Shown: positions 59,457 to 64,000 of the stretch, in pieces
Position numbering within the stretch: the first letter of the stretch is position 1
How the letters are laid out: each line of letters opens with the position of its first letter
NCBI GenBank assembly: GCA_045653945.1
Contig: JAZOML010000033.1
Coordinates: 24,253 to 88,252 of the forward strand
Origin: SIG673 sp045653945
GTDB taxonomy: Bacteria; Bacillota; Clostridia; Oscillospirales; CAG-272
Direction of reading: 5' to 3'
Length of the DNA stretch: 64,000 bases
Made by a program: the position numbers and the translations under genes
Notes under the pieces: generated by a model
Told to the model about the DNA's origin: nothing
What the model saw: the letters and a program-made list of their open reading frames with translations, nothing else
The model's database searches: none

Positions 59457-59714
59457 ATGAGCCTTTCAGTAATAATTTTTTCGGGGTTGACGGCGTTTGC
59501 AATAGTACTTTTTGCTTACGCTCCCGAAGCCCCATCGCTCGTTTTACTCTTTTCGGCAATAAATTCAATGATAGCGTCATTTTTAAAATTTGATATTTGG
59601 GTGTGCGCTACGGTTTTTGTTGTTTCATTTTTTGTAATCTTCACTTTTTCGACTGTTATCGCAATTTCTATAGATAAAGCAAAGAGAAGAAAACAAAACG
59701 AAACGGTAAAATGA
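59457..59714 (+). CDS. Small two-helix membrane protein
   Basis: An 85-residue protein with two or three hydrophobic stretches: SVIIFSGLTAFAIVLFAYAPE (about 3-23), PSLVLLFSAINSMIASFL, and VCATVFVVSFFVIFTFSTVIAISI (about 50-73), ending in a basic tail (KAKRRKQNETVK). Function unknown. An excellent AGGAGG site lies before ATG 59457. Confidence 0.7.
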   Translation: MSLSVIIFSGLTAFAIVLFAYAPEAPSLVLLFSAINSMIASFLKFDIWVCATVFVVSFFVIFTFSTVIAISIDKAKRRKQNETVK

Positions 59715-59734
59715 TAAACAAAAGTTTGTAACTT

Positions 59735-59766
59735 AAAAATCCGAGGTTTTACACCTCGGATTTTTC
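59735..59766. terminator. Terminator between the small membrane protein and aroK
   Basis: AAAAATCCGAGGT / ACCTCGGATTTTT hairpin with TTTAC loop; it overlaps the last codons of aroK. Confidence 0.88.
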
Positions 59767-60255
59767 TATTGCCTTTAAAACTGTTTTAAGGTTGTCTTCA
59801 ATAGTTTTGCCGTCCATATCACAAATAATATGTGCGTATTTTTCGTAAAGAGGGGAACGCTCGTTAAATATATCAAGAAGGGTTTGTCCTTGCCTTGTAA
59901 CTACACCCCGTCCGCTTATATCCAAAACACGTTTTGCAACCGTTTCGTAGTCTGCTCGCAAATAGATAACAGTGCCAATCTCTCTTAAATGCTTCATAGC
60001 ACTCTCACCGTAAACGGCACTTCCGCCCGTTGCTATAACGCATTTTTCTACTTGCACCGAGGCGCAAATTTCATTTTCGTAGTCGATAAAACCGCCAACA
60101 CCGTTTTCCGCTATAATTTCCTTTAAAAGCTTTCCGCTTTTTTCTTGAATTATAAGGTCGGTGTCAATGAAACGGTATCCGATAACCTTTGCAAGGATAA
60201 CCCCGAGTGTGCTTTTTCCAACTCCGGGCATACCGATAAGAACGATGTTTTTCAT
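59749..60255 (-). CDS. aroK: Shikimate kinase
   Basis: Phosphorylates shikimate in aromatic amino-acid synthesis. The 168 residues have Walker A GMPGVGKST at residues 8-16, shikimate-binding DTDLIIQEKSG, ATGGSAVYGESAM and the lid RVLDISGRGVVTRQGQ. Single-gene unit with a terminator; separate from the aroF-tyrA operon in this window. Confidence 0.94.
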   Translation of the reverse strand: MKNIVLIGMPGVGKSTLGVILAKVIGYRFIDTDLIIQEKSGKLLKEIIAENGVGGFIDYENEICASVQVEKCVIATGGSAVYGESAMKHLREIGTVIYLRADYETVAKRVLDISGRGVVTRQGQTLLDIFNERSPLYEKYAHIICDMDGKTIEDNLKTVLKAIEKSEV

Positions 60256-60353
60256 AAGAAATCTCCCCCAAAATATCTTTATCTAAATTATAACATCAAG
60301 CCATAAAAAGGTCAATATAAATTAAATTTTTTGTTATTTTTGTAAAAAATATC

Positions 60354-60382
60354 TTGATAAATATAAAAGTATATGCTATAAT
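60354..60382 (+). promoter_or_regulatory. Promoter of the HD-domain gene
   Basis: TTGATA (60354-60359), a 17-nt spacer and TATAAT (60377-60382). Confidence 0.78.
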
Positions 60383-60416
60383 TTAACCGAAATTATATTA
60401 TATTAGGAGAATAGCT

Positions 60417-61019
60417 ATGACAAATATTGAAAAGGACAGAGAGGAATTTCTCTCTGTTTACACCTCTTGTATCAAAAGAGAGGGTGCAAAGCAGCTGCTT
60501 GATTACCTTACCTCGTCCTCGTGCGATTTCTTTTCGGCACCTGCAAGCACTCGTTTTCACCTTGCACGCGAGGGTGGACTTCTTCGCCATAGCTTAAACG
60601 TTTACCACTGCTTAAAGGATTACCTCGCAAGAGAAAAGGTTAAAGATGAGTTCGGTATGAATTATACCGATGAAAGCATCGCTATCGTTTCACTTTTACA
60701 CGACCTTTGCAAGACTAACGTCTATAAACAGGGTTGGCGTAACGTAAAGGACGATAATGGCGTTTGGCAAAAGGTTCCTACCTACGAATACGAGGACACC
60801 CTGCCATACGGACACGGTGAAAAGTCGGTTTATATTGTTTCGGGCTATATGAAGCTCACAAGAGAAGAGGCGTTTGCTATAAGATACCATATGGGCTTTT
60901 CGTATGGCGGCGACGAGGAAAGACGAAACGTAGGCAAGGCGTTTGAAATGTATCCAATTGCGGCGGCATTGTCCATTGCCGATATGGAAGCGACCTTCTT
61001 TATTGAAAGCAAAGAATAA
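60417..61019 (+). CDS. HD-domain phosphohydrolase
   Basis: A 200-residue metal-dependent phosphohydrolase of the HD superfamily. The metal ligands are visible: His58 (GLLRHSLNV), His95-Asp96 (LLHDLCK), His133, His158 (IRYHMG) and Asp189 (SIADMEA). Substrates of such stand-alone HD proteins include nucleotides and cannot be assigned. It is followed after 32 nt by the MoxR gene with no terminator, so it probably shares the transcript. Confidence 0.85.
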   Translation: MTNIEKDREEFLSVYTSCIKREGAKQLLDYLTSSSCDFFSAPASTRFHLAREGGLLRHSLNVYHCLKDYLAREKVKDEFGMNYTDESIAIVSLLHDLCKTNVYKQGWRNVKDDNGVWQKVPTYEYEDTLPYGHGEKSVYIVSGYMKLTREEAFAIRYHMGFSYGGDEERRNVGKAFEMYPIAAALSIADMEATFFIESKE

Positions 61020-61051
61020 TTTATAAATGCAGAAAGGCAGAATAGACAAAA

Positions 61052-62017
61052 ATGGCAAACAGTATTTATCCCATATACGAAAAAATAAAGAGTAATATTC
61101 AAAAGGTTATAGTAGGAAAAAGCGGCGTTATAGATTTAATGCTTATCTCTCTTTTTTGTCGCGGTCATATGCTTGTCGAGGACGTTCCGGGTACGGGTAA
61201 AACCCTGCTTGTAAAATCCCTTGCGGCATCAATCGACTGTGATAGTAAGCGTGTTCAGTTTACCCCCGACCTGCTCCCCTCTGATATTACCGGTATCAAC
61301 TTCTTCAATATGAAGACCTCGGAGTTTGAATTTGTTCCCGGTCCCGTTTTTTCAAACGTACTTATTGCGGACGAAATTAACCGCGCAACTCCTAAAACTC
61401 AGTCGGGACTTCTTGAATGTATGGAGGAGCTTCAAACAACGATTGACGGCAAGACATATAAGCTTGCCGAGCCTTTTATGGTTGTTGCAACTCAGAACCC
61501 CGTTGAAAATATGGGTGTTTTCCCGCTTCCCGAGGCACAGCTTGACCGTTTCCTTGTCAAAATGAGTATGGAATACCCCACTCACGAGGAGGGTATAAGC
61601 ATTCTTGAACGCTTTAGTACCGATAACCCCCTTGCTAAGCTTACGCCCGTAGCATCTGCAAACGATATTAAGGCTTGTCAGGACGCACTTCCCAAAATCT
61701 ACGTACATAGAGATATAATGAGTTACATAGTATCGCTTGTTGAGGCAACGAGAAAGTTCGATAGCGTTGTGCTCGGCGTAAGTCCACGTGGCGCTCAGGC
61801 GCTTATGAAGGTTGCAAAGGGATACGCAGCAATAGATAACCGCGACTATGTAATGCCCGATGATGTCAAAAAGGCGGCTATTCCCGTTCTCACTCACCGT
61901 ATTATGCTCACCAGCTCCGCAAAGATTAAGGCAAATGCGGCAAGAAACGTAATCACTGAAATAGTAGAGCAGACTCCCGTTCCCACCGAAGGCTCACTTG
62001 GTTGGTCAGTAAGATAA
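61052..62017 (+). CDS. MoxR family AAA+ ATPase
   Basis: A 321-residue MoxR AAA+ ATPase, a family thought to act as chaperone for assembly of partner complexes. Walker A is EDVPGTGKTLLVKSL (about 45-59), Walker B VLIADEINRATPKTQSGLLECMEE, sensor 1 ATQNPVE and the arginine finger region GVFPLPEAQLDRF. It lies 25 nt before a DUF58 gene, the common MoxR-DUF58 pair. Confidence 0.93.
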   Translation: MANSIYPIYEKIKSNIQKVIVGKSGVIDLMLISLFCRGHMLVEDVPGTGKTLLVKSLAASIDCDSKRVQFTPDLLPSDITGINFFNMKTSEFEFVPGPVFSNVLIADEINRATPKTQSGLLECMEELQTTIDGKTYKLAEPFMVVATQNPVENMGVFPLPEAQLDRFLVKMSMEYPTHEEGISILERFSTDNPLAKLTPVASANDIKACQDALPKIYVHRDIMSYIVSLVEATRKFDSVVLGVSPRGAQALMKVAKGYAAIDNRDYVMPDDVKKAAIPVLTHRIMLTSSAKIKANAARNVITEIVEQTPVPTEGSLGWSVR

Positions 62018-62042
62018 TCTTGCCTGAAAGGTACGGCTTAAA

Positions 62043-63188
62043 ATGAATTTAAAAACATTTGGTTATTATCTTGCTATGAGCCAAGCCGAAGAAGAGGAGC
62101 TGGTAACCAAGCTTATAATCGCAGGCGTTATCGTTGGCGTTTTGGCGGTGCTTGTTATCGTTTACTTTATACTTCGTTCAAAGCTTATAACGAGAATAAC
62201 TTATACTAGAGAGTTTTCGGAAAAGGGCTCGTACGAGGGGGACGAAATCTACCTGTACGAAACGATAACCAATCGTTCCTTTTTGCCGTTCTTCTTTATA
62301 GATATCGAATATTATATTTATAACGAGCTTCAGTATGACGGAGCTGTGCCTGAGAGAAACCGCACAATGCAGTTCACTCAGAATAAATTCCGTATCATAC
62401 TTCCGTATATGCGAATACGTAGAAAGCACACCGTAAAGCTGCTCAAAAGAGGGTTTTATCAGCTTGATACAGTAACTCTTTATTACGGAAGAAAGGAGCT
62501 TCGTATTTCCGCTCCTGCTGAAATATATACCTACCCGAAAATGACGGGTATCGACGAGCTTCCTATTCCGTCAAGCTCAATGCAGGGTGATGCGTTTTCA
62601 AGACAGTGGCTTATCCGCGACCCGTTTTCTGTCAGCGGAATAAGAGAATACCGATTTGGCGACCCATTCAACAGTATTAACTTCAAGGCAACTGCGCGAA
62701 GTGGACGCGCAGGCTTTGAGGGTATTAGAGTAAATAATAGAGATTTTTGCTCTAATAGAAACTTTATGGTGTATCTAAACTTCCAAATGCCGCCCGAGGG
62801 TGCAATGGAGGATAAAATATTTGAGCGCTTTATGGAAAGAGGACTTTCGTATGCGGCGGCGCTGCTGCGAGAGGCGTTCACCTTTGGCTACCGAGCAGGC
62901 TTTGCGGCAAACTGTACGCTAATGTCAGGTGAAAAATTTATCCGTTTTCCAATGACGCAGGGCGTTCTTCATTACGAGGAAATTTTGCAGTATATGTCGC
63001 TTATTAATATGAGCGAGGGAATTTCCTTTGCGGCACTTTTGCAAAACGACGTGCTTGGCGGACTTGTAGATAGCGAAATATTCTTGCTCACTAACTATAT
63101 GAATGAGCAAATTGATTCAGTAGTTGATAACTTCCATAAATTCGGCAATAACGTAAGTGTTATAATGTTAGGAGATTTAAAGGATTGA
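62043..63188 (+). CDS. DUF58 family membrane protein
   Basis: A 381-residue protein anchored by a helix near residues 24-46 (LIIAGVIVGVLAVLVIVYFIL), with a beta-rich middle and the DUF58 motif IREYRFGDPFNSINFKATARSG (about 200-220). DUF58 proteins pair with MoxR ATPases and often with transglutaminase-like proteins in envelope assembly. The final four bases overlap the next gene. Confidence 0.9.
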   Translation: MNLKTFGYYLAMSQAEEEELVTKLIIAGVIVGVLAVLVIVYFILRSKLITRITYTREFSEKGSYEGDEIYLYETITNRSFLPFFFIDIEYYIYNELQYDGAVPERNRTMQFTQNKFRIILPYMRIRRKHTVKLLKRGFYQLDTVTLYYGRKELRISAPAEIYTYPKMTGIDELPIPSSSMQGDAFSRQWLIRDPFSVSGIREYRFGDPFNSINFKATARSGRAGFEGIRVNNRDFCSNRNFMVYLNFQMPPEGAMEDKIFERFMERGLSYAAALLREAFTFGYRAGFAANCTLMSGEKFIRFPMTQGVLHYEEILQYMSLINMSEGISFAALLQNDVLGGLVDSEIFLLTNYMNEQIDSVVDNFHKFGNNVSVIMLGDLKD

Positions 63189-63868
63189 GGTACTTAATAG
63201 ATAAGGCAAAGCTATCAAGCAGTGCAATGAAAATAAGCTTTGCCGTAATATTTTTTGAAATATCGGTGTGGCTTGATCCAATAGTAAGGCAACACGAAGA
63301 CGAGCGTTTATACCGCTATATTCAGCAGGGTACGTACTTTACGGCGTTTATACTTGCCGTATATGCTATTCTTTCGCTTCGTAAGCTGATTCCGAGAACA
63401 ATGCGCCGGGCAGTATTCGATAAGCTACTTTATGCTATGCGAAAAATGGCATCGGGTATATCGGGCATTTCAAAAAAGCTGTTTTCATTTTTCGGAATAA
63501 AGCTTGAACGATTTAAGAGAGGCAGAGATGAGCGTAGCTTCATCTTTGGCGACGAGGAGGAGGCGGAAAGAAAGAGAAAACGCCACTCCATTAAGAGTAA
63601 CTCCAAATGGCGTGATATGAACGAAAACGCTGAAAAGATACGTTTTCTGTATATAAAATATATTGTTAAACGTATCAAGGAGGGATATAAATTTCGCACA
63701 GCTCTTACCCCTTGTGAGGTAAAAGAGGAGCTTAATTTTGACGAGGAAGCGCCAGATATAGAGCTTTTTGATATGTATAACGGAGCAAGATACTCGGGTG
63801 GCTCGGTGTTTATAACCGACGAACAGGTTGAAAAAGCACAGGATATCGTTTCAGGTAAAAAGAAATAA
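63185..63868 (+). CDS. Membrane protein with DUF4129-like C-terminus
   Basis: A 227-residue protein with membrane helices near residues 14-32 and 50-66 (TYFTAFILAVYAIL), a charged linker, and a C-terminal segment IRFLYIKYIVKRIKEGYKFRTALTPCEVKEEL...MYNGARYSGGSVFITDEQVEKA that resembles the DUF4129 tail of MoxR-DUF58-linked transglutaminase proteins. The transglutaminase core is missing, so this is probably an accessory version. Start is TTG 63185, after AGGAG (63169-63173). Ends at a bidirectional terminator. Confidence 0.68.
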   Translation: MRYLIDKAKLSSSAMKISFAVIFFEISVWLDPIVRQHEDERLYRYIQQGTYFTAFILAVYAILSLRKLIPRTMRRAVFDKLLYAMRKMASGISGISKKLFSFFGIKLERFKRGRDERSFIFGDEEEAERKRKRHSIKSNSKWRDMNENAEKIRFLYIKYIVKRIKEGYKFRTALTPCEVKEELNFDEEAPDIELFDMYNGARYSGGSVFITDEQVEKAQDIVSGKKK

Positions 63869-63902
63869 CGAAAAAGGTACTTCGCACTGAAGTACCTTTT
63901 TA
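63868..63902. terminator. Terminator between the DUF58 operon and the last gene
   Basis: AAAAAGGTACTTC / GAAGTACCTTTTT hairpin with GCACT loop between convergent stops. Confidence 0.9.
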
Positions 63903-63922
63903 TTTACATAATTAACGTCTGC

Positions 63923-64000
63923 TTAGAACTGGAGCTTTTCTTCAATATAAGCCTTAAGCTCACCGATAGGAAGACGAACCTGCTCCATAGTATCTCTGTC
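63923..64000 (-). CDS. Probable glycyl-tRNA synthetase, C-terminal 25 residues
   Basis: The minus strand has an open frame from the window edge to TAA at 63925-63923. It ends in DRDTMEQVRLPIGELKAYIE plus EKLQF, which resembles the C-terminus of the single-chain (alpha2-type) glycyl-tRNA synthetase. Only the last 25 residues are visible, so the assignment rests on that short tail. Confidence 0.6.
   Translation of the reverse strand, partial: DRDTMEQVRLPIGELKAYIEEKLQF

Overview
This window looks like the chromosome of an endospore-forming, low-to-mid GC clostridial Firmicute, probably an anaerobe of the Oscillospirales/Christensenellales kind from the gut. Evidence for this: the nusA-rnpM-ylxQ-infB order, an IspH-S1 fusion, class III glutamine synthetase, dipicolinate synthase (spoVFA/spoVFB), yabP/yabQ next to hup-rqcP, tRNA genes that encode CCA, and strong TTGACA-17-TATAAT promoters. 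The exact lineage cannot be fixed from this sequence. No prophage, insertion sequence, CRISPR array, plasmid or integrase was seen.

Layout. 1-4300: translation/transcription operon (nusA 3' part, rnpM, ylxQ, infB). 4300-7080: three-gene surface-polysaccharide glycosyltransferase operon. 7080-9690 (-): fatty-acid kinase pair FakA/DegV(FakB). 9700-11640: rimM, trmD and an RNase M5-like Toprim gene, followed by tRNA-Arg(ACG). 11860-12425: a small regulatory locus (XRE repressor, two 19-bp operators, divergent promoters, a short structured RNA). 12426-14410 (-): a leucine-rich membrane protein operon with an inositol-phosphatase-family gene. 14490-14791: tRNA-Ser with a decayed copy of its 3' end. 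14900-19110: YesL-like protein, proC, GNAT, yajC, TIGR04086-like protein, ung. 19147-21600: AraC regulator divergent from a GH51 arabinofuranosidase. 21647-24000 (-): amino-acid ABC importer. 24174-27780: radical SAM protein, class III GlnA, SmpB. 27958-30953: tRNA-Arg(CCT), GIY-YIG protein, heparinase-like gene with a structured leader. 31000-33095 (-): DAHP synthase and prephenate dehydrogenase behind a tyrosine-codon leader peptide and terminator. 33110-36950 (-): ABC exporter, NnrD, GpsA. 37000-39730: hup, rqcP, yabP, yabQ and an orphan fumarase alpha subunit. 39794-42960: two MATE transporters and a DUF4375-like protein. 43100-44720: tandem alpha/beta hydrolases. 44742-46168 (-): dipicolinate synthase. 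46344-48029: PlsC and a lipid kinase. 48121-53941 (-): IspH-S1, Cmk, HI0933-type flavoprotein, methionine gamma-lyase-like protein, NERD protein. 54099-56033 (-): ACP and acyl-activating enzyme. 56248-59714: repeat-rich surface lipoprotein locus. 59749-63868: aroK, HD hydrolase, MoxR-DUF58 operon. 63923-64000 (-): 3' end of a probable glycyl-tRNA synthetase.

The most notable signal is the aroF-tyrA leader. A 16-codon reading frame containing six consecutive Tyr codons and a Phe codon sits between a consensus promoter and an intrinsic terminator. This is a classical ribosome-mediated attenuator, unusual in a Firmicute, where T-box control is the norm. Other unexplained structure includes the symmetrical twin-operator XRE locus with its roughly 90-nt RNA, degenerate tRNA 3'-end copies next to two tRNA genes, a heparinase leader with a short upstream reading frame and three inverted repeats, and a 16-bp inverted repeat over the start of the gene after yajC.
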